64,000 bases of DNA, from positions 14,763 to 78,762 of the forward strand of contig JAVMKL010000271.1 in NCBI GenBank assembly GCA_031732875.1, written 5' to 3'. The position numbers and the translations under genes were made by a program. This DNA is from JAVMKJ01 sp031732875 (GTDB lineage: Bacteria > Pseudomonadota > Gammaproteobacteria > Competibacterales > Competibacteraceae). Every line of letters begins with the position of its first letter. Within the stretch, counting starts at the first letter, position 1. The notes under the pieces were generated by a model. The model did not search any database. It was not told the origin of the DNA and saw nothing but the letters and a program-made list of their open reading frames with translations. Shown here piece by piece: positions 8,473 to 17,258 of this stretch.

Positions 8473-8967
8473 ATGGCTCGGGTCTACGTCGGCATCGGCA
8501 GCAACATCGAGCCGGAACGGAACATTTGTTCCGGGCTGGCGTCCCTGCGGCGGCAATTCGGCCCGCTTACCGCGTCCACGGTCTATGCCAACGCGGCGGT
8601 CGGCTTCGCTGGCGATGACTTCCTGAACATGGTCGCGGGCTTCCAAACCGACTTGGCGATCCATGCCGTGCTCGCCCGGTTACGAAAGATCGAGGAAGCT
8701 CATCAATATCGCGGAGAGGGTCCGAAACTGGCGCCGCGGGCGCTGGATCTGGATTTGCTGCTCTACGACGATCTGGTGCTGCGCGAGGACGGGCTGTGCA
8801 TTCCCCGCGATGAAATTACCCGTCACGCCTTCGTGCTGCGGCCGTTGGCCGAAGTGGCCGGCGACCGCCGCCATCCCCTGCTGGACACCACCTTCGCCGA
8901 ACTGTGGACGGCCTTCGACCAGTCCCGTGAGACGCTGCGGCCGGTGGCGCTGGAATGTCAATGTTAA
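8473..8967 (+). CDS. folK: HPPK, 2-amino-4-hydroxy-6-hydroxymethyl-dihydropteridine pyrophosphokinase
   Basis: Transfers pyrophosphate from ATP to 6-hydroxymethyl-dihydropterin, the step after FolB. A 164-aa protein with VYVGIGSNIEPERNI at the start, the APRALDLDLLLYDDLVL motif (about 88-104) and IPRDEITRHAFVLRPLAEV (about 113-131). The Asp-rich LDLDLLLYDD pair binds magnesium in the family. It lies in a two-gene folB-folK unit. Confidence 0.95.
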   Translation: MARVYVGIGSNIEPERNICSGLASLRRQFGPLTASTVYANAAVGFAGDDFLNMVAGFQTDLAIHAVLARLRKIEEAHQYRGEGPKLAPRALDLDLLLYDDLVLREDGLCIPRDEITRHAFVLRPLAEVAGDRRHPLLDTTFAELWTAFDQSRETLRPVALECQC

Positions 8968-9025
8968 GGGGACAGATTACAGGCAGGCTGCGGACCACGG
9001 GCAACGAACCCTGCGCTCCGCTACC

Positions 9026-9730
9026 TTACAATCGGCTCCACTGCGTGCGCCGCTGCTCCCGAACCCGCGGCATCAACACCGCCACCACGAGGCACGCGCC
9101 CAGCAGTACCGCCCCCATCAGGAACCGGATGCCGTCGTTGTCGTTCCGCAACGACCGACTTTCCTGCTGGACGATCTGCAGTTCCCGTTCCAGGGTCACG
9201 ACCCGCTCCTGCAAGATCTTGTTGCGTTCGTCGATCGCGACCGTATCGGTCGCCACCTTGCGGTATCGCGCCAGTTGCTGGCGCAGGCGCAGGGCCTCCT
9301 CGTAAAGCTGAGGGTAGCTAACGGCTTCACCTTCCGGCTTGCTGATCACTTCGTTCAGATGCTGCTGGAGATCGCCGTGTCGCGCTTTCCACCGCTCCAG
9401 TTCCTGCCTGACGCCGGTCAACTGTTCCTGGCTGCTCGGCGTATCGGTAAGCTGGTAGCTTGGTAGCCAGCCCTTCACACCCCCGGACGCGCGAATTTGG
9501 GTGTAACCCTTGACGGTATCCACTTTCAGCACTTCGACCGCGGAACCGGTCCGTACCGAGCCGATCACCTTGTAGCGGTCGGATGCACCCGCGCGCAGCG
9601 GTATTTCCAGCGCGTCGCTCACGTAAGCCGGGGCTTGGGCCGGCAACGGAGTTTGGGGTTGGGCCTGGATTTGAACCGGGACGAGGACGCACGGGAACGC
9701 GGCCAACAACGGGATTATGGGCGTTTTCAT
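9026..9730 (-). CDS. SH3-domain, coiled-coil membrane protein (YgiM/TIGR04211-like)
   Basis: A 234-aa protein from the ATG at 9730. Order: signal peptide (MKTPIIPLLAAFPCVLVP), a bacterial SH3 domain (about 37-100; LRAGASDRYKVIGSVRTGSAV, KGWLPSYQ), a coiled coil rich in Gln, Glu and Arg (about 105-195), and one C-terminal membrane helix (FLMGAVLLGACLVVAVLM) followed by a basic tail. This matches the YgiM/TIGR04211 architecture, with the SH3 domain in the periplasm. The biochemical role is not established. Confidence 0.8.
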   Translation of the reverse strand: MKTPIIPLLAAFPCVLVPVQIQAQPQTPLPAQAPAYVSDALEIPLRAGASDRYKVIGSVRTGSAVEVLKVDTVKGYTQIRASGGVKGWLPSYQLTDTPSSQEQLTGVRQELERWKARHGDLQQHLNEVISKPEGEAVSYPQLYEEALRLRQQLARYRKVATDTVAIDERNKILQERVVTLERELQIVQQESRSLRNDNDGIRFLMGAVLLGACLVVAVLMPRVREQRRTQWSRL

Positions 9731-10063
9731 CAGGTACGCTTGCGAATCAGGGAAAGCCAAAGGGCTGGATTTATTTTGGCGATTTTACCCTGTTCGCATC
9801 GCCGCTTGTATCAGTAAAAGCCACGGCAATCAATCGAACGCTTTTGTTTCAAAAAAACCGATAATAGTCAAAATAATATATATTTTTACTCTACGACAAT
9901 TGCAAACAATGTAATTATTTTAAACATTCATAATTATGGATATACCTCACCATTCCGGAGTTTGTGGTAAAAGTCCTCTCGTCAAGAAAAATTCGTTCGA
10001 AATCCAGAGCCGCGACGGCAACGAGTCGGTCCGAATCATCTCAAGCCTCGTTCCATCACCACC
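9731..10063. other. AT-rich divergent intergenic region
   Basis: These 333 bases separate the minus-strand SH3 gene from the plus-strand methyltransferase gene. From about 9835 to 9950 the sequence is strikingly AT-rich against a GC-rich background, with runs such as AATAATATATATTTTTAC and TAATTATTTTAAAC. It probably holds promoters for both genes, but I could not assign convincing -35/-10 pairs. No ORF or RNA is evident. Confidence 0.5.
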
Positions 10064-11275
10064 ATGTCCATCGACCACCGCCTGATTCTGCCCGACCCCG
10101 ACCCCGCCGGCGCCGCGCATAGCGCCCGGTTGCTCGATGACATCCGCGCCGAAATTCTTGCCGCGGGAGGGGCAATTCCCTTCGTTCGCTTCATGGAGCT
10201 GGCATTGTACGCGCCCGGCCTCGGCTATTATCGCGCCGGAGCCCGCAAGTTCGGTCCCGGCGGCGATTTCGTCACCGCACCGGAATTGTCCCCTCTGTTC
10301 TCGCGCTGCCTGGCCCGTCAGTGCCGGGAGATTCTCGCCGCGCTGGGCGACGGTGAGATCCTGGAACTCGGCGCCGGCACCGGCATCATGGCCGCCGATA
10401 TCCTCCGCGAACTGCGCGTGCTGGATGCGCTCCCGGAGCGCTACGCCATCCTGGAACTCAGCGGTGAATTGCGCGAGCGCCAGCGCCAAACCTTGCTCGA
10501 ACGGGCGCCCGACTTGCTGCAACGGGTGACTTGGCTGGACGCGCTGCCGGAACCGGGCCTGCGCGGCGTGATTCTCGGCAACGAAGTGCTGGACGCGCTG
10601 CCGGTCGAACGCTTCCGGATTACTCCACAGGGGCCGCGCCGGCTGGAGGTAACGTGGGCTGAAGCTGCTCCACCGACGGGCGCGGGAACCGGCCTGGACT
10701 GGGCCGAAGGCGCCGAGGACCCGGCGGTGACGGCGGCGGTCGTGCGGATCGAGGCAGAACTGGGCTGGCGCCTGCCGGACGGCTATGCCTCCGAATACGC
10801 GCCCCGCCTGGAGGAGTGGCTGCGCGCCATCGCGGAGCCGCTGGCGGCGGGCGCGCTGCTGTTCGTCGACTATGGCTATCCGCGGCGGGATTACTACCAT
10901 CCCGAACGCGCCGCCGGCACCCTGCTCTGCCACTACCGCCACCGCGTCCACGACGATCCGCTGATCCTGCCCGGCATCCAGGACATCACCGCCAGCGTGG
11001 ACTTCACCGCCGTGGCCGACGCCGCGCTCGCCGCCGGGCTGGAAGTCGCCGGTTATGCCAGCCAGAACCATTTCCTGTTCGGCTGCGGGCTGATGGACCT
11101 GCTGGCCGAGGTGGACCCCGGTGATTTGATCCGCTATCTGGATCTGGCCCGCCAAGTCAAACTGTTGACCTTACCCGGCGAAATGGGTGATCGCTTCCAG
11201 GCCATCGCTCTAACCCGCGGCCTGAATATCCCGCTGCGCGGCTTTGCCCTCCGGGACGGGCGCGGACGACTATAG
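10064..11275 (+). CDS. SAM-dependent methyltransferase, DUF185/MidA-like
   Basis: A 403-aa protein of the COG1565/NDUFAF7 (MidA) family. The SAM-binding motif ILELGAGTGIMAADIL lies near residues 98-115, followed by YAILELSGELRERQRQ, VILGNEVLDALPVERF (about 168-184) and LFVDYGYPRRDYYHPERAAG (about 266-285), all family signatures. Human NDUFAF7 dimethylates an arginine of complex I; the bacterial substrate is unknown. The ATG at 10064 gives the expected N-terminus. It is followed by a GCS2-type gene on the same strand. Confidence 0.88.
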   Translation: MSIDHRLILPDPDPAGAAHSARLLDDIRAEILAAGGAIPFVRFMELALYAPGLGYYRAGARKFGPGGDFVTAPELSPLFSRCLARQCREILAALGDGEILELGAGTGIMAADILRELRVLDALPERYAILELSGELRERQRQTLLERAPDLLQRVTWLDALPEPGLRGVILGNEVLDALPVERFRITPQGPRRLEVTWAEAAPPTGAGTGLDWAEGAEDPAVTAAVVRIEAELGWRLPDGYASEYAPRLEEWLRAIAEPLAAGALLFVDYGYPRRDYYHPERAAGTLLCHYRHRVHDDPLILPGIQDITASVDFTAVADAALAAGLEVAGYASQNHFLFGCGLMDLLAEVDPGDLIRYLDLARQVKLLTLPGEMGDRFQAIALTRGLNIPLRGFALRDGRGRL

Positions 11276-11308
11276 TTTGGGAAACCAACCAATCCGGGGA
11301 GGCCGCGC

Positions 11309-12739
11309 ATGGGCCAGGAAATTTCCCGATCGACCTTCACCCGCCAGGATTTCCGGCGGTTCCGGGCACGGCTGCGCCAGGAGACGGCGAGGCTGGCCGA
11401 CTGGTTCCGGGAAGAGCGGTTCGCGCCGAGTGGGGACATCGGCGGCTTCGAGATCGAGGCGTGGCTGGTGGACCGGCGGGGACAACCGGCGCCGCTCAAC
11501 CAGGCTTTCCTGGAGCGAATGGCCAACCCGCTGGCGGTGCCGGAACTGAGCGTTTTCAACATCGAACTCAACACCCCGCCGTTACCCTTGCGCGGCGACG
11601 CGCTGCGGCGGATGCACGCCAATCTGCAGGAACTGTGGCAACGTTGCCAGCAGGTGGCCGCCGAGCTGGACGCGGCGGTGGTGCTCATCGGCATCCTACC
11701 GACCCTGCGCGTTGGGGATCTGACCCTGGATCATATGTCGAGCCAGCAGCGTTACCGAGCCATCAACGAGCAGATTCTGCGGCGGCGGCGCGGCCGGCCG
11801 ATGGAACTGGCCATCCATGGCACCGAGACTCTGCGTCTGACCCATCCCGACGTGATGCTGGAAGCCGCCACCACCTCGTTCCAAACCCATTTGCAGGTCG
11901 TGGCCCACGAGGCCGTGGCATTTTTCAATGCCGCGCTGGCGCTGTCGGCACCGATGGTGGCGGTGGCGGCCAATTCGCCGCTGCTGTTCGGCAGCGTGCT
12001 ATGGGAAGAAACCCGTATTCCGCTGTTCGAGCAGGGCGTGGCGCTACCGGGCGGGATGCGCTCCAACGACCCGAGTTACCGGCGGGTGACGTTCGGCGGG
12101 AGTTATGTCCGGGAATCGCTGTTGGAATTGTTCGCCGAGAATCTGACGCACTATCCGGCCCTGCTGCCGGTCGACCTGAGCGCGGAACCGGCCGACCGGT
12201 TGCCGCACCTCCGTCTGCACAACGGTACCATCTGGCGCTGGAACCGGCCGTTGCTGGGCTTCGAGGCGGACGGGACCCCGCATCTGCGCATCGAACATCG
12301 GGTGATGCCGGCCGGTCCCAGCATCCCCGATACCATCGCCAACGCGGCACTGTATTACGGGCTGGCGCACGAATTGGCGCGGGCGCCGGTCGGCGTGGCG
12401 CTGGACTTCGCCCACTGCCGGGCGAATTTCTACGCGGCGGCGCGGGATGGGCTGCGGGCGGAGGTAGCGTGGCCGAACGACCGGCGGCGGCCACTGCGGC
12501 AACTGTTGCTGGAGGAACTGCTGCCGCTGGCCCAGCGGGGACTGCTCGCGCTGGGAATCGATGCGGCGGATGCGACGGACTATCTGGACATCGTCGCCGC
12601 GCGGGTGGAAAGCGGGCGCACTGGCGCCGACTGGCAACGATGCTTCCTCGCCCGCCACGGGCCAGACCCGAGCGAACTGACCTTGGCGTATCTCGACCGG
12701 CAGCGCAGTGGCCGGCCGGTGCACGAATGGGCATGCTAA
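11309..12739 (+). CDS. Glutamate-cysteine ligase-like protein (GCS2 family)
   Basis: A 476-aa protein resembling ATP-dependent carboxylate-amine ligases of the GCS2 type. The nucleotide/glutamate site signatures are IGGFEIEAWLVD (about 38-49) and VFNIELNTPPLPL (about 84-96); LRIEHRVMPAGPSIPDTIAN lies near 330. It could make gamma-glutamylcysteine or another gamma-glutamyl compound; the sequence does not settle which. GGGGAGG precedes the start by about 10 bases. It follows the MidA-like gene after 33 bases, so the two may be cotranscribed. Confidence 0.75.
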   Translation: MGQEISRSTFTRQDFRRFRARLRQETARLADWFREERFAPSGDIGGFEIEAWLVDRRGQPAPLNQAFLERMANPLAVPELSVFNIELNTPPLPLRGDALRRMHANLQELWQRCQQVAAELDAAVVLIGILPTLRVGDLTLDHMSSQQRYRAINEQILRRRRGRPMELAIHGTETLRLTHPDVMLEAATTSFQTHLQVVAHEAVAFFNAALALSAPMVAVAANSPLLFGSVLWEETRIPLFEQGVALPGGMRSNDPSYRRVTFGGSYVRESLLELFAENLTHYPALLPVDLSAEPADRLPHLRLHNGTIWRWNRPLLGFEADGTPHLRIEHRVMPAGPSIPDTIANAALYYGLAHELARAPVGVALDFAHCRANFYAAARDGLRAEVAWPNDRRRPLRQLLLEELLPLAQRGLLALGIDAADATDYLDIVAARVESGRTGADWQRCFLARHGPDPSELTLAYLDRQRSGRPVHEWAC

Positions 12740-13067
12740 CGCCAGGCGGCAGCCCGGACCCGCGCCAAGCAGACCACCACACCCGCCACAATACCCCTAC
12801 CGTCAACATCCATCGCCGCCAAGGGCAGCGGAAGCGGGAATCGCGGCGACCGGCGGAACGCCAACGGAATCAAATGCGGCCAATACCATCGCGATCTCCT
12901 CATGATTTCCAAAGCCAATATTCAGCATGATGGCTTGTACTTTGTACAATAATGGTATAAATATAGCCGATAATCATTGCGATAATTAAGAATATGTATA
13001 TTTATTGTATAATTGAAAACGACTTCTCAACCCTTGACCGCATCCCGAACCGCCGGAGGTCTCCGAT
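12740..13067. other. Intergenic region with AT-rich promoter zone
   Basis: About 160 bases of GC-rich sequence without a convincing ORF are followed by an AT-rich stretch (12920-13020) directly upstream of the CarH-like regulator. It holds the palindrome described separately, a TATAAA at 12956-12961 and a TATAAT at 13008-13013. Confidence 0.5.
12935..12949. promoter_or_regulatory. Palindromic operator candidate in the promoter of the CarH-like gene
   Basis: TTGTAC-TTT-GTACAA is a perfect inverted repeat with a 3-base centre. Its left arm could serve as a -35 element with a -10 at 12956-12961 (TATAAA, 15-base spacing) or slightly downstream. From memory, TGTACA-type half-sites are reported for LitR/PplR-type cobalamin MerR regulators, so autoregulation by the gene that starts at 13068 is a reasonable inference. 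Confidence 0.5.
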
Positions 13068-14006
13068 ATGATAATGGCCAGCCGCGGCCTGCCCGACCAA
13101 GGGCTGGTGCCCATCCGCACGGTGTCCAGCCTGACCGGCGTCAACTCGGTCACCCTGCGCGCCTGGGAACGCCGTTACGACCTCATCAAGCCGGTCCGCA
13201 CTCCCAAGGGTCATCGCCTGTACACCATGGCCGACGTGGAACTGATCCATCAGGTGATCTCGCTGCTCGACAACGGCATGTCCATCGGCCAAGTGCGGCA
13301 GGTGCTGGACGCCGACAAGGCGCATCTTAACTCCACGCCCACCCCCGGAGCGGGCAACGAGCGGGATTTCGACCCCTGGCAAAACCACCAGCACCGATTG
13401 CTGCGGGCCGTCGCCGCTTTCGACGACGGCGTGCTGGGCGACATCTACAACGAAGTGCTCTCGCTGTACCCGGTGGATATCGTCACCAGCCGGCTGATCG
13501 TACCCCTGCTGCGGGAGCTTGGCGAACGCTGGGCTCAGGGCCAGGGTACTATCGCCGAGGAGCATTTTTTCAGCACGTTCCTGCGCAACAAACTGGGTGC
13601 CCGCTTCCATCATCTCAGCCGGAACCGCCAAGGATCGAAGCTACTGGCCGCCTGCCTGCCCGGAGAACAACACGAGGTCGGTCTGCTGCTGTTCGCGCTG
13701 ACGGCGCTGGACCGGAATTACCAGGTCGTGCTGCTGGGACCCAACACGCCGCTATCGGAACTGCCGCCGGTGGTGGAGCGGGCCACCATCCAGGCTATCG
13801 TTTTGTCCGGGTCGGTGGCAGTCGCCACGGCGACGGTCGAGGAGGAATTGCCCCGGCTTTGCAGGGCGGTCGCGATCCCGGTGTTCGTCGGCGGCCGGGT
13901 CGCGAACCGCTACTCTGACGCCATCGCCGCCGCCGGCGCGATCGCGCTGGGGGAGGATCTCAGTCTCGGGCTACGCCGGATTGACGCGACACTGGCTCGC
14001 CGCTGA
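13068..14006 (+). CDS. Cobalamin-binding MerR-family regulator, CarH/LitR type
   Basis: A 312-aa protein with an N-terminal MerR helix-turn-helix (about 14-85; LRAWERRYDLIKPVRTPKGH) and a C-terminal B12-binding region. Trp155, Glu165 and His166 fit the W-x9-EH signature next to the upper face of adenosylcobalamin in CarH, and EQHEVG with His202 fits the axial-ligand motif. These features imply a light- or cobalamin-responsive repressor. The residue after Trp155 is Ala, whereas Thermus CarH has His132 there (from memory). GGAGG sits 8 bases before the ATG. The 3' end overlaps the convergent gene by 47 bases. Confidence 0.85.
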   Translation: MIMASRGLPDQGLVPIRTVSSLTGVNSVTLRAWERRYDLIKPVRTPKGHRLYTMADVELIHQVISLLDNGMSIGQVRQVLDADKAHLNSTPTPGAGNERDFDPWQNHQHRLLRAVAAFDDGVLGDIYNEVLSLYPVDIVTSRLIVPLLRELGERWAQGQGTIAEEHFFSTFLRNKLGARFHHLSRNRQGSKLLAACLPGEQHEVGLLLFALTALDRNYQVVLLGPNTPLSELPPVVERATIQAIVLSGSVAVATATVEEELPRLCRAVAIPVFVGGRVANRYSDAIAAAGAIALGEDLSLGLRRIDATLARR

Positions 14007-14850
14007 CGCTGGCCCGCCACAGGTCCCGCAGCTCCACCACTCCCTCTTCCTCGGCGCCTCCCTGGAACACGTCGTTCCAAGCCACGTACAGCAGTGCCCC
14101 CAAGTAGACCGGCAAGGGCAACGCCAGCACTTGGGCCGGAACGGAGAACAGGTCGAGGAAGGGCAACGCCAGCAGCGCCAGCCCGATCAGGCCCAGAAAC
14201 GGGAACAGCCAGGGATTGATCTGCATCGCCAGAACACTGCGACGCCAGCACACCGACAGCGGCAGTTCCCGAAACAGTTGCAGCGGGATCGCGAACCAGG
14301 CCAACAGCACCTGCAAGACCAGCAGCACGCTGCCCAAGACGCTGAGTTGGGTCCCCAGAACGGTGCCGGCGACCCCGAAGGTTGCGGACGGCGGTGGCGG
14401 GGCACCACCGGCAATAGTGGCGATATCGGCGGGAAGCAATTGATCCTGCACCCAGTAAACCACCAGATAGCCCTGCAGCAGCAGCGCGAACAGGAACAGG
14501 CTGGTCCTGGCCAGCGCCTTGAGCGCGGTCCAGTTGAACAATTGCCTGGATGCCGGCAACCGCTTGCGGTTGGCGGCGCGAGCCAGACCGCAGGCCAGCG
14601 TCACCGTCAGGCTCAACGGCAGACCGTAGCAGAACACGGTGACGATCAGCGTGACCCAGCCACCCGCCAGCGGCAGCCACCATTCCCAGACTGGCAGCAC
14701 CAGCAACAAGGCGCTACCCGCCGGCGCGAACAGCGCCACGACCACGAACAGCGCCGGCCGCCGCCACATCAGTTGCCAGGCCTGCATCAGCCAATCCCGG
14801 CCATCGCGCGGGGTCAGCGCCCGCGGCCCGAAACCTCGCATAGCCACCAT
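13960..14850 (-). CDS. Multi-spanning membrane protein, BPSS1780-like
   Basis: A 296-aa protein with about six hydrophobic segments, for example ALFVVVALFAPAGSALLLVL, GLIGLALLALPFLDLF and VLALPLPVYLGALLYVAW. The N-terminal MRGFGPRALTPRDGRDWL and the WRRPALF entry to the first helix resemble the BPSS1780 family of uncharacterised inner-membrane proteins. A second Met at 14841 is an alternative start. The 3' end runs 47 bases into the convergent regulator gene. No function is known. Confidence 0.7.
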   Translation of the reverse strand: MVAMRGFGPRALTPRDGRDWLMQAWQLMWRRPALFVVVALFAPAGSALLLVLPVWEWWLPLAGGWVTLIVTVFCYGLPLSLTVTLACGLARAANRKRLPASRQLFNWTALKALARTSLFLFALLLQGYLVVYWVQDQLLPADIATIAGGAPPPPSATFGVAGTVLGTQLSVLGSVLLVLQVLLAWFAIPLQLFRELPLSVCWRRSVLAMQINPWLFPFLGLIGLALLALPFLDLFSVPAQVLALPLPVYLGALLYVAWNDVFQGGAEEEGVVELRDLWRASVSGEPVSRQSGVARD

Positions 14851-14938
14851 CCTGTCGAAAAGTCAGTGGCTAGTTTAACGCGGACGGGCGTGGGGCATAG
14901 CATTACTTAACCGGGAATTGAGAGGGGGGACGGCGACC

Positions 14939-14965
14939 GCGGCGGGCGTTCGCGACGCCCGCCGC
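14939..14965 (-). terminator. GC-rich hairpin after actP
   Basis: An 11-base-pair perfect stem (GCGGCGGGCGT with ACGCCCGCCGC) closes a 5-base loop, 44 bases beyond the actP stop codon. It could terminate the actP operon or protect its 3' end. There is no downstream T-run on the minus strand, so intrinsic termination is unproven. Confidence 0.5.
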
Positions 14966-15009
14966 AGGCCTTTCTCCTGGATCATCCCGAGAGGATGATT
15001 TCCCTTCTC

Positions 15010-16683
15010 TTAATGCGCGGCTGCGCCAGCGGCGCCGAAGCCGGTCTGCGCGCGCACGTACTGATCCTCGAACGCTTCCTTCTCCTTCGCCGCGCGGGGG
15101 CTGCTGTCCGTCACCGAACCCAGCCACGCGAAGAAGAACGCAATCGGCATCGAGAAGATAGCCGGCTGCTCGTACGGGAAGATCGGATCTTTATTGCCGA
15201 GCACGACCACCCAAACCGCTTTCGACAGGACTACGATCGCCACCGCCGATACCAGGCCGGCGATGCTGCCCCAGATCGCGCCCCGCGTGGTCAGCCCCTT
15301 CCAGTACATGGACAGGATCAGCACCGGGAAATTGCACGATGCGGCCACGCCGAAAGCCAGACCGACCATGAACGCCACGTTCTGTTTCTCGAACGCAATG
15401 CCGAGCAGGACGGCCAATACCCCGAGGAACAGCGAAGAACGCTTGGAGATGCGCACTTCCTCAGCTTCGGTCGCCTGCCCCCGGCGGATGACGTTCGCGT
15501 AAATATCGTGGGAGATAGCGGACGCGCCGGCCAGCGCCAAGCCCGACACGACGGCCAGAATCGTGGCGAAGGCGACCGCCGACAGGAAGCCCAACATCAT
15601 GTTGCCACCGACCGCGTGCGCCAGATGCATGGCGGGCATGTTACCGCCGCCGCGCAGTTTGCCGGCCAAGTCGCCGCCCTCGAAGTATTCCGGGTTGGTG
15701 CCGACGATGGTAATCGCCGCTAGGCCCATGATGGCCACCACGGTAAAGAAGAAGCCGACGCAGAGGGTCGCGATGAACACGCTCTTGCGCGCTTCCTTGG
15801 CGTTGGGCACGGTGAAGAAGCGCATCAGGATGTGCGGCAGGCCGGCGGTACCGAACATCAGGCCGAGCGACAAGGAAACCGCCGTCACCGGATCGGCCAG
15901 CAGCGAACCCGGCCCCATCAGCGCCATGCCTTTCTTGGAATTCTCGACCGCCTTGGTCGCCAGCGTCTCGAAATTGAAGCCGAACTGGGAAAACGCCAGC
16001 AGCATCACCAGCGTGCCGCCGCCGAGCAGCAGGCAGGCCTTGATGATCTGCACCCAGGTGGTGGCGATCATGCCGCCGAAGGTGACATAAACCACCATCA
16101 ACACGCCGACGATGACCACCGCCAGCCAGTAATCCAGACCGAACAGCAGTTTGATGAGCTGTCCCGCGCCCACCATCTGCGCGATCAGGTAGAACACCAC
16201 CACGGTCAGCGAGCCGATGGCCGCGACGGTGCGGACCTGCCGCTGGTCCAGTCGGTAGGAGGTGATATCGGCGAAGGTGAACTTGCCGAGGTTGCGCAGC
16301 CGCTCGGCCATGATGAACATGATGAACGGCCAGCCGACATAGAAGCAGATGCAGTAGATGTAGCCGTCGAAGCCCTGGAAATAGGTCAGGCTGGTGAGAC
16401 CGAGCAGCGTGGCCGCCGACATGTAGTCGCCGGCGATGGCCAAGCCGTTCTGGGTGCCGGTGATGCCGCCGCCGGCGGAGTAATAATCGCTGGCCGTTTT
16501 GGTGCGCTTGGCCGCCCAGTAGGTGATGCCCAGGGTCGCCATCACGAAGATGAAGAACATCACGATGGCATGGACGTTGAGCGCCTGTTTCTGGGCTTGG
16601 CCGACATCCGGGGCGGCCACGGCCAACCCCATCCAGCCCAGCGCCAGCGCGGCGGCGACAAACTTCAACAGTCGATGATTCAT
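15010..16683 (-). CDS. actP: Cation/acetate symporter
   Basis: A sodium:solute symporter (SSS family) of 557 aa with about 13 membrane helices that takes up acetate and other short carboxylates. ActP hallmarks include an N-terminal cleavable leader (MNHRLLKFVAAALALGWMGL), YYSAGGGITGTQNGLAIAGD, GLPHILMRFFTVPNAKEARK and AISHDIYANVIRRG. The start codon overlaps the stop of the upstream DUF485 gene by 4 bases (ATGA), the usual yjcH-actP pairing. The divergent gene next to the pair is the sensor-exonuclease fusion. Confidence 0.92.
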   Translation of the reverse strand: MNHRLLKFVAAALALGWMGLAVAAPDVGQAQKQALNVHAIVMFFIFVMATLGITYWAAKRTKTASDYYSAGGGITGTQNGLAIAGDYMSAATLLGLTSLTYFQGFDGYIYCICFYVGWPFIMFIMAERLRNLGKFTFADITSYRLDQRQVRTVAAIGSLTVVVFYLIAQMVGAGQLIKLLFGLDYWLAVVIVGVLMVVYVTFGGMIATTWVQIIKACLLLGGGTLVMLLAFSQFGFNFETLATKAVENSKKGMALMGPGSLLADPVTAVSLSLGLMFGTAGLPHILMRFFTVPNAKEARKSVFIATLCVGFFFTVVAIMGLAAITIVGTNPEYFEGGDLAGKLRGGGNMPAMHLAHAVGGNMMLGFLSAVAFATILAVVSGLALAGASAISHDIYANVIRRGQATEAEEVRISKRSSLFLGVLAVLLGIAFEKQNVAFMVGLAFGVAASCNFPVLILSMYWKGLTTRGAIWGSIAGLVSAVAIVVLSKAVWVVVLGNKDPIFPYEQPAIFSMPIAFFFAWLGSVTDSSPRAAKEKEAFEDQYVRAQTGFGAAGAAAH

Positions 16684-16991
16684 TCGATGGCCCCCTTAAC
16701 GATCTCCGCGTTGATGTCATCGAATTCGCTGTTGGCGCGGCGGATATAGAGGCCAGTCATCAACCAGAACAGCAGGATCATGCCCGCGCCGATGGGCCAG
16801 GCGATGGAGGCCTTGCCGCCTTCCCAGATGGGCGTGGTCAGCAGCTTCGGGTTGAACCCCACGACCATGATGAAGGCGAAGTAAATCCCCAGCACGATCG
16901 CCGTCAACAGCCATGCGAAATGGCTGCGCTTGCTGACCAGTTCGTCGAATTTTGGATTCCTGCGAATCCGGTCGTACACTTCAGACGACAT
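16680..16991 (-). CDS. DUF485 membrane protein, YjcH-like
   Basis: A 103-aa inner-membrane protein with two helices (about 24-46 and 62-84) and the DUF485 pattern NPKFDELVSKRSHFAW. In E. coli yjcH is cotranscribed with actP, and the same order and overlap are seen here. The ATG at 16991 has AGGAGA about 10 bases upstream and is preferred over the in-frame Met at 17147. It may support assembly or activity of ActP; its exact role is unknown. Confidence 0.88.
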   Translation of the reverse strand: MSSEVYDRIRRNPKFDELVSKRSHFAWLLTAIVLGIYFAFIMVVGFNPKLLTTPIWEGGKASIAWPIGAGMILLFWLMTGLYIRRANSEFDDINAEIVKGAIE

Positions 16992-17258
16992 TATTCTTCT
17001 CTCTCCTTTGGTAGTTATGGAAGAAACCGGCCCTGCCGTCGCGACAGGAACGGGATTGATAAAAAATGTAGAAGCCGGCGCCCGTCTTGTCCATGGAGCA
17101 CAAGCAATCAGTCGTGAACCGCTCGATGGGTCATGCGCTGAACTCACGCCATGATGCGAGCTAGAGTAGCATGTTACTATGAATCAAAAGGTCCATATGG
17201 CGGACCGGGCATCGCGACCGGCGCTCCGCACAAACAATAACTTTCAAAATTCGACGAC

